64,000 nucleotides of DNA from Lachnospiraceae bacterium JLR.KK008 (GCA_037015955.1 CP143548.1:3094001-3158000), one strand, 5' to 3'; positions 32,799-45,245 are shown, numbered from the stretch's first letter. The notes: a model not told the origin generated them from the sequence alone. Made by a program: numbers and translations.

Positions 32799-33550
32799 AA
32801 TTTCTCTCCGTTCTCTCTTGTTATCTCCACTACCTTATCATAAGAAATTCCCTTTATATTGGCAATCTCTTTTGCAATAAAAGGAAGATTCAGAGAACTG
32901 TTCCTTTTACCGCGGTTTGGAACCGGCGCCAGATAAGGGCTGTCTGTCTCAAGGACGATCTTTTCAATCGGAATATATGCCACCGCCTCTTTTAATTTTT
33001 TGGCATTATGAAAGGTGACAACACCTCCGATACCAAAATAATAGTCCATATTTAAAAATTCTCTGGCTGTTTCCTTTGTATAAGAAAAACAATGGATCAC
33101 ACCGCCTGACCGTTCCGCGTGAAGTTGCTTCATCATATCCAGAGTATCTTTGGCCGCCTCTCTGGAATGAATGATAACCGGCAGGTTTATTTCCTGTGCC
33201 AGATGAAGTTGCCTCTCAAACCATTTTTTCTGTATTTCAGGGGAAGGTTCTTTCCAATAATAATCCAGCCCGATCTCTCCGACAGAAATCACTTTTTCAT
33301 GATCACACTGTGCTCTCAACCACTGGAAACTCTCTTCTGTCAACTCTCCGGTTTCACTCGGATGAATGCCTGCGGCGGCATAGACAAACGGATATTTTTC
33401 GGAGAGAGCAATCGTTTTGCTGACACTTTGCAGGCTGGAACTGACATTAATGACATTTTTAATGTCATTTTCCGGCAGACTGCACAACAACTCGTCTCTG
33501 TCTTGTTCAAATGCGGCATCATCATAGTGGGCATGTGTTTCAAATATCAT
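32786..33550 (-). CDS. TatD-family metal-dependent hydrolase/DNase
   Basis: A 254-residue TIM-barrel protein of the TatD family, with metal ligands in FETHAHYDD, GEIGLDYYW, VIIHSREA, HCFSY and LETDSPYLAP all present. Family members act as Mg-dependent 3'-5' exonucleases. The ATG at 33550 is chosen for its AAAGGGA site; an upstream ATG nine codons earlier lacks one. It is cotranscribed with rsmA. A tRNA-Lys gene lies on the opposite strand beyond its promoter region. Confidence 0.93.
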   Translation of the reverse strand: MIFETHAHYDDAAFEQDRDELLCSLPENDIKNVINVSSSLQSVSKTIALSEKYPFVYAAAGIHPSETGELTEESFQWLRAQCDHEKVISVGEIGLDYYWKEPSPEIQKKWFERQLHLAQEINLPVIIHSREAAKDTLDMMKQLHAERSGGVIHCFSYTKETAREFLNMDYYFGIGGVVTFHNAKKLKEAVAYIPIEKIVLETDSPYLAPVPNRGKRNSSLNLPFIAKEIANIKGISYDKVVEITRENGEKLWHI

Positions 33551-33630
33551 AAAGGTTCCCTTTCTTTGCTTCTGCAAATTTTATAATTTTCACAAATTTT
33601 ATATTTTTTATATTTTTTTTAATAAATAGC

Positions 33631-33659
33631 TTGCAAATCAAAAAATATTATACTATAAT
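33631..33659 (+). promoter_or_regulatory. Promoter of tRNA-Lys
   Basis: TTGCAA (33631-33636), a 17-base AT-rich spacer and a consensus TATAAT (33654-33659), about 36 bases before the tRNA. The upstream 80 bases are almost pure A/T and may act as an UP element. Confidence 0.8.
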
Positions 33660-33694
33660 CATTAATACATTGTAAATAATTTATGAATGGACAA

Positions 33695-33767
33695 GCGCCT
33701 TTAGCTCAGTTGGTAGAGCACCTGACTCTTAATCAGGGTGTCCAGGGTTCGAGCCCCTGAAGGCGCA
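33695..33767 (+). tRNA. tRNA-Lys (anticodon CUU)
   Basis: A 73-base cloverleaf. Acceptor GCGCCTT (33695-33701) pairs perfectly with AAGGCGC (33760-33766); the anticodon stem CCTGA/TCAGG encloses the loop CTCTTAA with anticodon CTT; T-arm CAGGG-TTCGAGC-CCCTG. CCA is not encoded. It reads AAG codons. It has its own promoter and terminator. Confidence 0.97.
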
Positions 33768-33772
33768 CTTAT

Positions 33773-33820
33773 AAGTACCATCTTTGGGGACGATAAGAGC
33801 CTTGGGGATGGTACTTTCTT
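33773..33820 (+). terminator. Terminator of tRNA-Lys
   Basis: A perfect 10-base-pair stem AAGTACCATC (33773-33782) with 33807-33816, a 24-base loop, then a T-rich tail. Confidence 0.75.
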
Positions 33821-33870
33821 CTTTGTATCTCTGTTCTCTCTTAATCTTTTCTTTAATTTCCAAAACTTTA

Positions 33871-33899
33871 TTGTAAAATACGGACCCATTTAATATAAT
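33871..33899 (+). promoter_or_regulatory. Promoter of the SIMPL-domain gene
   Basis: TTGTAA (33871-33876), a 17-base spacer and a consensus TATAAT (33894-33899), 46 bases before the start codon. Confidence 0.75.
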
Positions 33900-33945
33900 T
33901 AACTTTATAACATATAAGGGTTTTATCAAAGGAGGAGGATAAAAT

Positions 33946-34773
33946 ATGTACGGAAACATGTATGGAAAAGAAAATGGAAATCAAAATGAAAAAGAAGACT
34001 ACATCGAACTGCAGATCCCAAAAACAAAATCATTTCCCACAGCTGTCATTATTTCTCTGATCGCCGGTATTTCCGCGATTGTCTGTGTCAGCATATTTTC
34101 CGCTTGTCTGTTAAAATACAAGACACATACAAGTGGAAGCGGCATCTCCGTCACAGGATCTGCCAGTTGTGATTTTGAATCTGATCTGATCGTATGGCGT
34201 GGCAGCTTTTCTTCCTATGGGCCTACGCCAAAGATTGCTTATCAGTCAATTAAAAACGATGCGGACGTGATCAAACAATATTTGCTTGACAATGGAATTT
34301 CAGAAGATGAACTTGCTTTCAGCTCTGTCTCAATTTCCCAGAGATGGGTGGCAGAGTATAATGAAGAGGGAGACCGTATTGGAGAATACCTTGATGGATA
34401 TGATCTCTATCAGTCGATCACTGTAACATCAGGCGATTTGGACAAAGTAGATGCCGTTTCCCGTGATATTACAAAATTGATCGAAGCCAATATCGAATTT
34501 GAATCGGACTCTCCGGAATACTATTATACAAAACTCGATGAATTGAAACTATCTCTGATTGAACAGGCTACAGAAAATGCAAAAATGAGAGCAGATCTGA
34601 TCGCCGGTGGTACGAACTCCAAAACAACCAGACTGTTGAGTGCAAATCTTGGTGTTTTCCAGATCACAGCACAGAACTCCGATACAGAGTATAGCTATGG
34701 CGGTGCGTTTGATACCAGCTCCAGAAACAAAACCGCGACAATCACGGTAAAGCTCAACTACGAGACAAAATAA
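33946..34773 (+). CDS. SIMPL-domain (DUF541) protein, membrane-anchored
   Basis: A 275-residue protein with a charged cytosolic N-terminus (about 1-28), one membrane helix (about 30-52) and an outside domain of the SIMPL/DUF541 family opening with the typical GISVTGSASCDFESDLIVWRG-like stretch. The family is poorly understood; the founder interacts with the IRAK kinase pathway in mammals, and bacterial members have been linked to stress resistance. AGGAGGA precedes the ATG. It is a single-gene unit between a terminator and a promoter of its own. Confidence 0.87.
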   Translation: MYGNMYGKENGNQNEKEDYIELQIPKTKSFPTAVIISLIAGISAIVCVSIFSACLLKYKTHTSGSGISVTGSASCDFESDLIVWRGSFSSYGPTPKIAYQSIKNDADVIKQYLLDNGISEDELAFSSVSISQRWVAEYNEEGDRIGEYLDGYDLYQSITVTSGDLDKVDAVSRDITKLIEANIEFESDSPEYYYTKLDELKLSLIEQATENAKMRADLIAGGTNSKTTRLLSANLGVFQITAQNSDTEYSYGGAFDTSSRNKTATITVKLNYETK

Positions 34774-34841
34774 GAAAAATAAGTGTATAGAAATTAATTT
34801 TTAATTTAATAAATTCTATTTTTTTCGACACCTTAAAAATT

Positions 34842-34890
34842 AAATCGACATAGTTCTCAGGATATAATCCGGAACTATGTCGATTTTTTA
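34842..34890. terminator. Bidirectional terminator after the SIMPL gene
   Basis: A perfect 15-base-pair stem AAATCGACATAGTTC (34842-34856) with 34872-34886, a 15-base loop and a T6 tail that reaches the stop codon of the convergent HAD gene. Confidence 0.9.
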
Positions 34891-35544
34891 TAACTCTTCT
34901 GCTTTCAGTGCATCTCTAAACTTGAGAAGAGAATCATATTTCTTATAGACCAACGATAAGATTTCCTCATCCGGCTGTATCTGATCAGGTATCATAACCG
35001 GTGTCATACCTGCGGCGTAAGCCGCCCGGATCCCATTGGGAGAATCTTCAACGGCGATCGCATCCTCGGGCTTTACACCGATTGCTTCACAGGCTTTCAG
35101 GTAAATATCAGGCTTCGGCTTACTTAAATGCACCTGATCTCCGCCAATAATCGCCTGAAAGTAATCTGTCAGTCCGGAATCCTTCAGATGGCTCAAAACG
35201 GAAGCCGTACTCGACGAAGATGCCAGAGCTATCGTATATTCGTTTTCTTTCAGATACATTAAAATTTCTTCTGTACCTTTCATAAGCGGAAGTCCGTCTT
35301 CTCTGATCCATTTCTGCATCAGAGCTTTTCCGGCATTCAGAAATTCTTCAGCATCAAATTCGTCTCCAAACACTTTCTTAAATCTGGATATAATATCTGT
35401 CCTATTTCTGCCGATACAGCCATTCGTAAACTGCCTGATGTCTCCCAGCTTTCTTTCCTCTGCCAGTTGATACCATGCTTTGTTCGACAACATTTGGGTA
35501 TCAAAGAGAACACCATCCATGTCAAATACGACCGCCTTTTTCAT
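34888..35544 (-). CDS. HAD-superfamily phosphatase, beta-phosphoglucomutase-like
   Basis: A 218-residue HAD hydrolase of subfamily IA. Motif I is [11 protein letters not shown] with the nucleophile and acid/base aspartates, motif II is LASSSS, the lysine is in LSKPKPD and motif IV in [12 protein letters not shown]. The substrate is a sugar phosphate or similar; which one cannot be told. Its ATG overlaps the tyrS stop (ATGA), making it the last gene of the dnaA-side cluster. Confidence 0.9.
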   Translation of the reverse strand: MKKAVVFDMDGVLFDTQMLSNKAWYQLAEERKLGDIRQFTNGCIGRNRTDIISRFKKVFGDEFDAEEFLNAGKALMQKWIREDGLPLMKGTEEILMYLKENEYTIALASSSSTASVLSHLKDSGLTDYFQAIIGGDQVHLSKPKPDIYLKACEAIGVKPEDAIAVEDSPNGIRAAYAAGMTPVMIPDQIQPDEEILSLVYKKYDSLLKFRDALKAEEL

Positions 35545-36761
35545 TTCGTAATTACCTTTCTGAAATTTTTCTTGCCTCGCTTGACAATCATACCGTCAGC
35601 AAAGGCTGATTTTTCATATTCCTGTTTAATGTCCGTCACTTTTTCTCCATCCACAGAGACACCGCCCTGCTCGATGGCCCTCCGTCCTTCCGATCTGGTA
35701 GCGACCAATCCTGATTTTACAAGAACACTGATCAGATCGATCTTCTCTTCCACAAAATCTTCCGCTGTCAGTTCCGCCATAGGCATATCCTGCGCATTTC
35801 CGGTGGAAAACAGTGCGCGCGCACCTTCCTGTGCCTTTCTGGCTTCCTCGTCTCCATGGACAAGTTTCGTCAGCTCATAAGCCAATATTTCCTTGGCCTC
35901 ATTCAACTGGCTCCCCTCCCAGGAATCCATTGTATCAATTTCTTCCAGAGGAAGAAAAGTCAACATACGGATACATTTCAATACATCTGCATCAGCCACA
36001 TTTCTCCAATACTGATAAAATTCAAACGGAGAAGTTTTATTCGGATCAAGCCAGACGGCGCCCTTCTGCGTTTTCCCCATCTTCTTACCTTCCGAGTTCA
36101 GAAGCAGTGTGATCGTCATCGCATACGCGTCTTTTCCCAGTTTGCGCCGGATCAGTTCCGTGCCGCCGAGCATGTTACTCCACTGATCATCTCCGCCAAA
36201 CTGCATATTACAGCCATATTTTTGATACAACTCATAAAAATCATAACTTTGCATAATCATATAATTAAATTCCAGGAAAGAAAGACCTTTTTCCATTCTC
36301 TGTTTATAACACTCTGCCGTTAACATACGATTGACAGAAAAATGAGCACCCACTTCCCGGAGAAGCTCAACATAATTCAGATCCATCAGCCAGTCAGCAT
36401 TGTTTACCATCAGCGCTTTTCCTTCCGAAAAATCAATAAACCGACTCATCTGTTTTTTAAAGCAGTCACAGTTATGCTGAATCTGCTCTTTTGTCATCAT
36501 TGTGCGCATATCGCTTCTGCCGGAAGGATCACCGATCATACCGGTGCCCCCTCCAATCAGCGCAATCGGCTTATTTCCTGCCATCTGCAACCGTTTCATC
36601 AGACAGAGGGCCATAAAATGCCCGACATGAAGACTGTCTGCAGTCGGATCGAAACCAATATAAAACGTTGCTTTTCCATGATTGATCAGTTCTTTGATCT
36701 CTTCTTCATCTGTCAGCTGTGCAAGAAGTCCTCTCGCCTTTAGTTCCTCAAATATTGTCAT
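35541..36761 (-). CDS. tyrS: Tyrosyl-tRNA synthetase
   Basis: Charges tRNA-Tyr. The 406-residue class I enzyme has the HIGH-type motif [11 protein letters not shown], the KMSKS equivalent KKMGKTQKG and a C-terminal S4 RNA-binding domain (about 340-406, [17 protein letters not shown]). AGGGAG precedes the ATG, which lies 14 bases inside the end of gyrA. No T-box leader is possible here, so unlike many Firmicutes tyrS genes it is not controlled by uncharged tRNA at its own 5' end. Confidence 0.97.
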   Translation of the reverse strand: MTIFEELKARGLLAQLTDEEEIKELINHGKATFYIGFDPTADSLHVGHFMALCLMKRLQMAGNKPIALIGGGTGMIGDPSGRSDMRTMMTKEQIQHNCDCFKKQMSRFIDFSEGKALMVNNADWLMDLNYVELLREVGAHFSVNRMLTAECYKQRMEKGLSFLEFNYMIMQSYDFYELYQKYGCNMQFGGDDQWSNMLGGTELIRRKLGKDAYAMTITLLLNSEGKKMGKTQKGAVWLDPNKTSPFEFYQYWRNVADADVLKCIRMLTFLPLEEIDTMDSWEGSQLNEAKEILAYELTKLVHGDEEARKAQEGARALFSTGNAQDMPMAELTAEDFVEEKIDLISVLVKSGLVATRSEGRRAIEQGGVSVDGEKVTDIKQEYEKSAFADGMIVKRGKKNFRKVITK

Positions 36762-39210
36762 TTTCTTCTCCCTTTTCTCTCACCTTTGCAATCTTGGCAA
36801 CCTTTACCTTTTCGTCAAGATTGATCATTTTCACGCCGGAAGTAATCCTGCCGAGTGTGGAAATGTCATCCATACGCAACTGTATGATAATGCCCGCTGT
36901 TGTAATCATCATGATTTCATGACTGTCATCCACAGCTTTCACACCAACAACATATCCTGTCTTTTCTGTGATCTTGTAACATTTTATCCCTTTGCCGCCT
37001 CGTTTTTGTACGGTAAACTCGTCGAGATACGTACGTTTTCCCATACCATTCTCAGATACGATGAGCAGAGAATCACCCTGATGATCGAGCTGCATACCAA
37101 TGATTTCATCTCCGTCAGACAGATTCATACCGATTACACCCATAGATGCCCTTCCGGTTGCCCTCACATCGGTTTCCTTAAAGCGGATACACATTCCTTG
37201 TTTCGTCACAAGGAAAATTTCCGTATCAGCGTTTGTAATCTTTACTTCGATCAGCTCGTCGTCTTCCCGAAGACTGATTGCCATCAATCCATTTTTCCTG
37301 ACATTGCTGTACTCTGTGATTGATGTTTTCTTTACGACGCCGTTTTTTGTCACCATAAAGAAATTTTGCATTTCTTCATACTTTTTCACTGACATAATGG
37401 CAGTGATCTTTTCTCCCGGAGTCATCTGCAGCAGATTTACAATCGCCGTTCCTCTCGCTGTGCGGCTTGCCTCCGGAATTTCATAAACTTTCAGCCTGTA
37501 TACTCTTCCATAATTGGTAAAAAACATCACATAATGGTGTGTCGTCGTCATCAGAAGATCTTCAATATAGTCTTCTTCGATCGTCTGCATCCCTTTGATT
37601 CCTTTACCGCCTCTGTTCTGACTCTTGAAGTTATCGACCGTCATCCGCTTGATATAGCCAAGACTTGTCATGGCAATGACGGTATTCTCTTTTGGAATCA
37701 GGTCTTCCATGGAAATATCATAGGCGTCAAATCCGATGACACTCTTTCTGTCATCTCCATATTTTTCAGCGATCGCCACCATCTCGGTTTTAATAACACC
37801 AAGGAGAAGTTTTTCATCCGCAAGAATTGCCTTCAATTCCGCAATTTTCAAAAGCAATTCCTGATGTTCATTTTCCAGTCGTTCCCGCTCCAGACCTGTG
37901 AGAGCACGAAGACGCATATCCACAATCGCCTGTGCCTGCACATCAGACAGTCCAAACCGCTCCATCAGACTTACTTTGGCGATCTGTGTCGTCTGACTTC
38001 TGCGGATAATCCGGATTACTTCATCAATATGATCAAGCGCAATCAGTAAACCCTGTAAAATATGATCTCTCTCTTCGGCTTTATTCAGATCATACTTTGT
38101 CCGCCTTGTGACAACTTCTTCCTGATGAAGCAGATAATACTTCAACATATCGAGAAGATTCATTACTTTTGGCTCATTGTTGACAAGCGCCAGCATAATA
38201 ATGCCAAATGTATCCTGCAGTTGTGTATGTTTGTACAACTGATTCAATATCACATTGGCATTGGCGTCTTTTCGCAGTTCGATCACGATGCGCATTCCTT
38301 CTCTGTCGGACTCATCCCGCAGATCAGTGATGCCGTCGATTCTTTTTTCTTTATGTAATTCGGCAATTTTCTCTATTAAACGTGCCTTATTGACCAGATA
38401 AGGAAGTTCTGTGACAATGATCTGTTTTTTTCCATTTGGCAAAGTCTCAATGTCCGTTACCGCTCTTACTTTTACTTTTCCTCTGCCGGTACGATAAGCC
38501 TCCTCGCTTCCCCTCGTACCGAGAATGACGCCGCCTGTAGGAAAATCAGGCGCTTTGATAATTTCAAGGATTTCCTCAATCTCTGTCTCTCTGTCCTCTT
38601 CAATACGGTTGTCTATGATTTTCGTCACAGCACCCACTACTTCTCTCAGATTATGAGGAGGAATATTGGTAGCCATACCGACTGCAATTCCCGTCGTACC
38701 GTTTACAAGAAGATTTGGAAAACGACTCGGCAGTACGGACGGTTCTTTTTCCGTCTCGTCAAAGTTAGGAACGAAGTCGACCGTATTTTTTCCTATATCG
38801 GCAAGTAATTCCATGGAAATTTTAGAAAGTCTTGCTTCCGTATAACGCATGGCGGCTGCACCATCTCCATCCACGGAGCCAAAATTTCCATGACCATCAA
38901 TCAGGACATGACGCATTGACCAAGGCTGAGCCATATTGACAAGCGCTCCATAGATGGAACTGTCGCCATGGGGATGATATTTACCCATCGTATCACCGAC
39001 GATACGGGCACTCTTTCTGTGAGGCTTGTCAGGACCGTTATTCAGCTCTATCATCGAATACAGAACACGTCGCTGCACCGGTTTCAATCCATCTCTGACA
39101 TCAGGAAGGGCTCTCGAGGCAATAACGCTCATCGCATAGTCGATGTAGGAGGTTTCCATCGTTTTTTTCAAGTCAACATCATGGACTTTGTCAAAAATAT
39201 TATCTTCCAA
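36748..39210 (-). CDS. gyrA: DNA gyrase subunit A
   Basis: Breakage-reunion subunit of gyrase. The 820-residue protein has the winged-helix region with [16 protein letters not shown] and the catalytic tyrosine in [11 protein letters not shown], followed by the C-terminal pinwheel of beta repeats including the GyrA-box QNRGGKGI. The start is a TTG at 39210, with AGGAGG 8 bases upstream. At the quinolone position equal to E. coli Asp87 there is Gly. It follows gyrB by 16 bases and overlaps tyrS by 14. Confidence 0.97.
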   Translation of the reverse strand: MEDNIFDKVHDVDLKKTMETSYIDYAMSVIASRALPDVRDGLKPVQRRVLYSMIELNNGPDKPHRKSARIVGDTMGKYHPHGDSSIYGALVNMAQPWSMRHVLIDGHGNFGSVDGDGAAAMRYTEARLSKISMELLADIGKNTVDFVPNFDETEKEPSVLPSRFPNLLVNGTTGIAVGMATNIPPHNLREVVGAVTKIIDNRIEEDRETEIEEILEIIKAPDFPTGGVILGTRGSEEAYRTGRGKVKVRAVTDIETLPNGKKQIIVTELPYLVNKARLIEKIAELHKEKRIDGITDLRDESDREGMRIVIELRKDANANVILNQLYKHTQLQDTFGIIMLALVNNEPKVMNLLDMLKYYLLHQEEVVTRRTKYDLNKAEERDHILQGLLIALDHIDEVIRIIRRSQTTQIAKVSLMERFGLSDVQAQAIVDMRLRALTGLERERLENEHQELLLKIAELKAILADEKLLLGVIKTEMVAIAEKYGDDRKSVIGFDAYDISMEDLIPKENTVIAMTSLGYIKRMTVDNFKSQNRGGKGIKGMQTIEEDYIEDLLMTTTHHYVMFFTNYGRVYRLKVYEIPEASRTARGTAIVNLLQMTPGEKITAIMSVKKYEEMQNFFMVTKNGVVKKTSITEYSNVRKNGLMAISLREDDELIEVKITNADTEIFLVTKQGMCIRFKETDVRATGRASMGVIGMNLSDGDEIIGMQLDHQGDSLLIVSENGMGKRTYLDEFTVQKRGGKGIKCYKITEKTGYVVGVKAVDDSHEIMMITTAGIIIQLRMDDISTLGRITSGVKMINLDEKVKVAKIAKVREKGEENDNI

Positions 39211-39226
39211 ATTATCATCCTCCTGA

Positions 39227-41179
<1,953 letters not shown>

Positions 41180-41199
41180 CTATAATCTGGCGTTACCCG

Positions 41200-42285
41200 T
41201 CAGTTTTCACTCACCACCGTTCCATTTGTCACTTTAAATATTTTATTGATTTCGAAACGATGATTGATAAAATCATCCAGACCTGTGCAAGTGATGATTG
41301 TCTGAATGTTTCCTATGCTATTCAGCAGATAATTCTGCCGATTGTTGTCCAGCTCTGACAAAACATCATCCAACAATAATAGAGGTGTATCTTTTGAAAT
41401 CCTTTTTACAAGTTCGATTTCAGATAATTTCAGAGAAAGTGCAGCAGTCCTCTGCTGACCTTGAGAACCAAATTTACGAATATCTACATTGTCAATGATA
41501 AAAGAAAAATCATCTCTGTGGGGTCCTGTCGTAGTCTGTTTTAATTTTATGTCTCTTTCTTGATTTTTCTTACATTTTTGTTCAAATTCTTCTTTCGTCA
41601 CATCAGGTTCATAAACGACCTTCAGTTGTTCTTTCTCTCCGGACAGCTTTTTATGTATGCCATATACGATCTCATTCAGTTGGTCTGCAAACATATTTCT
41701 TCTCTCTATGATTTTAATACCATAGGAAACCAACTGCTCATCCCATATGCTGAGTGTATCTTTCAGTTCCGGCCGGATTGAAATATCTTTTAACAGCCTG
41801 TTCCTCTGATTGACAATTTTATTGTAATGATTGAGATGATATAAATAAAAACTGTCCAGCTGACAAAGCTCCATGTCTACAAATCTGCGTCGCTCAGAAG
41901 GACCATTTTTAATGATACTCAGGTCTTCGGGAGAAAAAAATACGACATTCAATAATCCAAGCAGCTCCGCTGCCTTTTTGATTCTCTGTCCATTGATAGC
42001 GATTCCTTTTGACCTGTTGCTGCGCAGGTGCATATCAACCTTAGCTTCCAGACAGTTTTTCTCCAGATAAGTGCGGATATGTGCTTCTTCTCTGTCAAAT
42101 TGAATCATCTCTCTGTCCTTACTGCCCTTATGAGATTTCGTAGTGGCGGATACAAAAACTGATTCTAAAATATTTGTTTTTCCCTGAGCATTGTCTCCGT
42201 ATAAGATATTGGTACCTTTGTCAAATGTCAGATCGAGGAAATCATAATTTCTGAAATTGGAAAGTTCCAGTGACTTGATTACCAT
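41200..42285 (-). CDS. recF: DNA replication/repair protein RecF
   Basis: SMC-like ATPase that loads RecA at gaps. The 361-residue protein has Walker A LYGDNAQGKTNILES, the ABC-type signature region KFGSQGQQRTAALSLKLSE and Walker B LLLLDDVLSELD. It is 5 bases downstream of the S4 gene, as in Bacillus. Confidence 0.96.
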   Translation of the reverse strand: MVIKSLELSNFRNYDFLDLTFDKGTNILYGDNAQGKTNILESVFVSATTKSHKGSKDREMIQFDREEAHIRTYLEKNCLEAKVDMHLRSNRSKGIAINGQRIKKAAELLGLLNVVFFSPEDLSIIKNGPSERRRFVDMELCQLDSFYLYHLNHYNKIVNQRNRLLKDISIRPELKDTLSIWDEQLVSYGIKIIERRNMFADQLNEIVYGIHKKLSGEKEQLKVVYEPDVTKEEFEQKCKKNQERDIKLKQTTTGPHRDDFSFIIDNVDIRKFGSQGQQRTAALSLKLSEIELVKRISKDTPLLLLDDVLSELDNNRQNYLLNSIGNIQTIITCTGLDDFINHRFEINKIFKVTNGTVVSEN

Positions 42286-42290
42286 ATCGT

Positions 42291-42500
42291 CTATGCCTCG
42301 ATTTTGATCTGATTTCCTCTGTATTCCACAACATCTCCACTGTGGAGTTTTTTTCCTCTCTGTGTTTCCACAATGCCATTCACCTTGACAAGCCCGTCCT
42401 GTATGACGAATTTTGCGTCCACGCCACTTCCGACAGCGCCTGCTGCCTTCAATGCCTGTCCTAATTTGATAAATTCATCTTTTAATTTAATAATTTCCAT
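42291..42500 (-). CDS. S4-domain RNA-binding protein (YaaA type)
   Basis: A 69-residue protein made of one S4 RNA-binding domain (IKLDEFIKLGQALKA-like opening, then VKVNGIVETQRGKKLHSGDVVEY). It always sits between dnaN and recF in Firmicutes and probably acts on ribosomal RNA or ribosome assembly; its exact role is not established. Confidence 0.93.
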   Translation of the reverse strand: MEIIKLKDEFIKLGQALKAAGAVGSGVDAKFVIQDGLVKVNGIVETQRGKKLHSGDVVEYRGNQIKIEA

Positions 42501-42531
42501 TTTTATCCATTCTAATCATACGATCTTCAAT

Positions 42532-43641
42532 TTATGAGACAGTGGTAAAATTGACCGGCAAAATCAAATAAATATAGTTTTCTCCGGAATCCCTGATAAA
42601 ACAAGGCGCCTTGGGATTTACCATATAGACGTCGATCTCTTCGTCGTCAATCACTTTCAGAGCGTCAATCAGGAATTTTGGATTAAAACCGATCATAATA
42701 TCTTTGCCGCTTTTTTTGATGTCGATTTCCTCATTCATGCTTCCGACAGTAGAATTGATCTTTAATTCCATGCCATTGTCAGTGATCGTGATGATAACCG
42801 GTTTTTTATCACCCTCTTTTACGAGTAGTGTCGCTCTGTCTATACAATTTAAAAATTCTTTTTTATTAATCTTAATCTTTGTCTCATAGTCTTTGGAAAG
42901 CATCTGATCGATCTTGAAATATTCTCCTTCGATCAGACGGGAGACAACGACCGTATTATCAAACTCAAATACGATATGTTTATTCGTAAAGAAGATAGAG
43001 ACGTCTTTATCAGTGTCTCCACTGAGGATTTTACTGATTTCACTCAGCGTTTTGCCTGGGACGACAACTTTTCTGTTCGGATAAAAATTCTTTAACTTAA
43101 TATTTCTGATAGAAATTCTATGACCGTCAAGCGAGACAACTTTCAGATTATCTTCCCTGATCTCAAACAATTCCCCTGTCATCAGTTTGTTATTATCATT
43201 GTCAGCGATGGAAAAGATGGTCTGTCTGACTACTTCTTTTAATGTAAACTGAGAAACGATAATGGAATCGTTTCTTTCGATTACAGGAAGATAAGAAAAA
43301 TCGTCACCTGACTTTCCGATGATATTAAATTTTGCTTTTTCACAGATGATTGTTGTCTTAAAGGAATCATCCGTCTCGATTATTATGTCATTATCAGGAA
43401 GTTTTCGGACAATCTCCAGAAAAATCTTAGCATCCAGTGCAATCATTCCTTTTTCCAGAATATCGCCTTTTATCTTTGTCTCTATGCCGAGTTCCATATT
43501 ATTTGCAGTCAATGTAATACTGCTTCTTCTGGCATCTATGAGAATACATTCCAAAATAGACATTGTCGTCTTACTGGGTACTGCCTTTGATACGATCTGT
43601 ACACCGTTTAATAAGTTGGCTTTCGAACATTTTAACTTCAT
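42532..43641 (-). CDS. dnaN: DNA polymerase III beta subunit (sliding clamp)
   Basis: Ring clamp that tethers the replicative polymerase. 369 residues from the ATG at 43641 (MKLKCSKANLLNGVQIVSK); an upstream start 12 codons earlier lacks a ribosome site. The three clamp domains and the C-terminal ILPVNF (peptide-binding groove) are present. AGGAAG lies 10 bases before the ATG, and the intervening bases read TTATCCACT, a near-perfect DnaA box. It follows dnaA by 212 bases, with its own promoter. Confidence 0.97.
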   Translation of the reverse strand: MKLKCSKANLLNGVQIVSKAVPSKTTMSILECILIDARRSSITLTANNMELGIETKIKGDILEKGMIALDAKIFLEIVRKLPDNDIIIETDDSFKTTIICEKAKFNIIGKSGDDFSYLPVIERNDSIIVSQFTLKEVVRQTIFSIADNDNNKLMTGELFEIREDNLKVVSLDGHRISIRNIKLKNFYPNRKVVVPGKTLSEISKILSGDTDKDVSIFFTNKHIVFEFDNTVVVSRLIEGEYFKIDQMLSKDYETKIKINKKEFLNCIDRATLLVKEGDKKPVIITITDNGMELKINSTVGSMNEEIDIKKSGKDIMIGFNPKFLIDALKVIDDEEIDVYMVNPKAPCFIRDSGENYIYLILPVNFTTVS

Positions 43642-43642
43642 C

Positions 43643-43853
43643 AGTGGATAACTTCCTTTCTTCAATTTGAATAACACGTCAACGTGAAATTAACAATATA
43701 TATAATATGAATTCAGTAATCGTATTAATAGAGGCTGTGAATTTGTTTATATCCCCCATATTATACTATTTTCAAGGGAAATTGAAAATATTTTACAAGT
43801 GAAAAACTTGGAACAGCCAGTGAATAAAAGCGGACAAGTGTTAATAACTTTTG
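43643..43853. promoter_or_regulatory. dnaA-dnaN intergenic region: dnaN promoter and degenerate DnaA boxes
   Basis: On the minus strand a consensus TATAAT (43765-43760) stands 17 bases from a weak -35, TTTTCA (43788-43783). The -35 overlaps an inverted repeat TTTTCAA/TTGAAAA (43769-43775 and 43782-43788). Three DnaA-box-like nonamers all read on the minus strand: TTATCCACT (43651-43643), TTATTCACT (43827-43819) and TTATTAACA (43847-43839). This recalls the bipartite origins of Firmicutes, or DnaA control of dnaN. Confidence 0.55.
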
Positions 43854-45209
43854 TCAGGGGTTCAATTTTTTGATGATAATATCGACTTTGTTTTTTAGTT
43901 CTTCATCTTTTTTCATCTCTTCTGTGATTTTATTCACACCATGAATCACAGTCGTATGGTCTTTTTTGTTCAAAAGTTTTGCAATGTTGGCAAAAGGAAT
44001 ATCAACTAGATTCCGGCAGAGATACATGACGACATGTCTTGGTTGAATCAGTTCGCCATTTCTTTTTTTGGAAGTAATATCGTCAGGATTGATATGATAA
44101 TGTTCCGCCACAGTTTCCAGTATCAGGTTTGGCGTTATCGTTTTTGGTTTATCAGGATAAATAATGTCTTTCAGGGCATCCTCAGCCATTGCCATCGTCA
44201 TTTCTTCTACTTTATTTAACCTGATAAAGGCTATGATCTTGTTGAATGCGCCTTCCAGTTCCCGGATATTGGATTTGATGTTGGTGGCAATGTAATCCAA
44301 TATGTCATCACTGATGTCTTTGTCGAAGTTTTCCGCATTTTTGCGAAGGATTGCCATTCTTGTCTCATAATCCGGTATTTGAATATCTGCAATTAGTCCC
44401 CACTCGAAACGGGAACGGAATCTTTCTTCCAGCGTTTCCATATCTTTCGGTGGTTTATCTGAGGACAGTATGATCTGTTTTCTGGCAGAATGCAGTACAT
44501 TAAATGTGTGGAAAAATTCTTCCTGCGTACTTTCTTTACCAATGATAAATTGGATGTCGTCGATCAAAAGGACATCGACCGTTCTGTATTTCTCCCGAAG
44601 ATTTGTCATGGCGGCGGCATTACCGCTGCGGATTGATTCAATTACTTCGTTGGTAAACTGTTCACTTGTCACATAGAGTACTTTCATATTAGGGTTTTGT
44701 TCTAATATAAAGTGTCCGATGGAATGCATCAGATGGGTCTTCCCAAGACCCGCTCCGCCGTACAGATAGAGAGGGTTATAGGTGACGCCTGGGGATTCTG
44801 CCACTGCCAGTGATGCGGAATGTGCGAATTTGTTGTTGCTGCCGACGACAAAAGTGGAAAATTTATATTTGGGATTCAGGTTTGCACTTTCATAATTGGC
44901 CAGATAACTGGGGTCTGTGATCTTGGACTCCTTGATTTCTTTTTCCTGATCTTTTTCCAATATAAATGTAACTTTATATTCGTGTTCCATCAGCTCGGTA
45001 ATCGTTACCTGAAAGTAACTTTTATATTTGCTGGAAATATATTTCAGGGCATAAGACTGATCAGAAGGTATGGAAATAATCACAGTGTCATCTTCGATTT
45101 TGTAAAATTGAAGAGGGGCGACCCATGTATTATAAGAAATGTCTGACAGGTCATATTCTTTTTTTACAGTTTCTTTAATGGTCTCCCATTTGTTTTTCAG
45201 TTCTTCCAT
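43854..45209 (-). CDS. dnaA: Chromosomal replication initiator DnaA
   Basis: Binds DnaA boxes and melts the origin. 451 residues: domain I (1 to about 80), short linker, AAA+ domain III with LYGGAGLGKTHLMH and LLIDDIQFI, and domain IV with the DnaA signature KKDHTTVIHGVNKI. AGGAGAA precedes the ATG. It opens the dnaA-dnaN-S4-recF-gyrB-gyrA-tyrS-HAD gene series, all leading strand. Confidence 0.99.
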   Translation of the reverse strand: MEELKNKWETIKETVKKEYDLSDISYNTWVAPLQFYKIEDDTVIISIPSDQSYALKYISSKYKSYFQVTITELMEHEYKVTFILEKDQEKEIKESKITDPSYLANYESANLNPKYKFSTFVVGSNNKFAHSASLAVAESPGVTYNPLYLYGGAGLGKTHLMHSIGHFILEQNPNMKVLYVTSEQFTNEVIESIRSGNAAAMTNLREKYRTVDVLLIDDIQFIIGKESTQEEFFHTFNVLHSARKQIILSSDKPPKDMETLEERFRSRFEWGLIADIQIPDYETRMAILRKNAENFDKDISDDILDYIATNIKSNIRELEGAFNKIIAFIRLNKVEEMTMAMAEDALKDIIYPDKPKTITPNLILETVAEHYHINPDDITSKKRNGELIQPRHVVMYLCRNLVDIPFANIAKLLNKKDHTTVIHGVNKITEEMKKDEELKNKVDIIIKKLNP

Positions 45210-45245
45210 CTTCTGATTCTCCTGATCATAAAATATCTCTACTAT

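Noticed and set aside
36762-36790. T-box riboswitch upstream of tyrS
   Set aside because: tyrS starts inside gyrA, so no leader exists; serS likewise has only a 29-base gap.
43675-43686. CACGT-CA-ACGTG as a third parS
   Set aside because: It lacks the TGTTTC/GAAACA flanks; only the two sites near 54.7 kb match.
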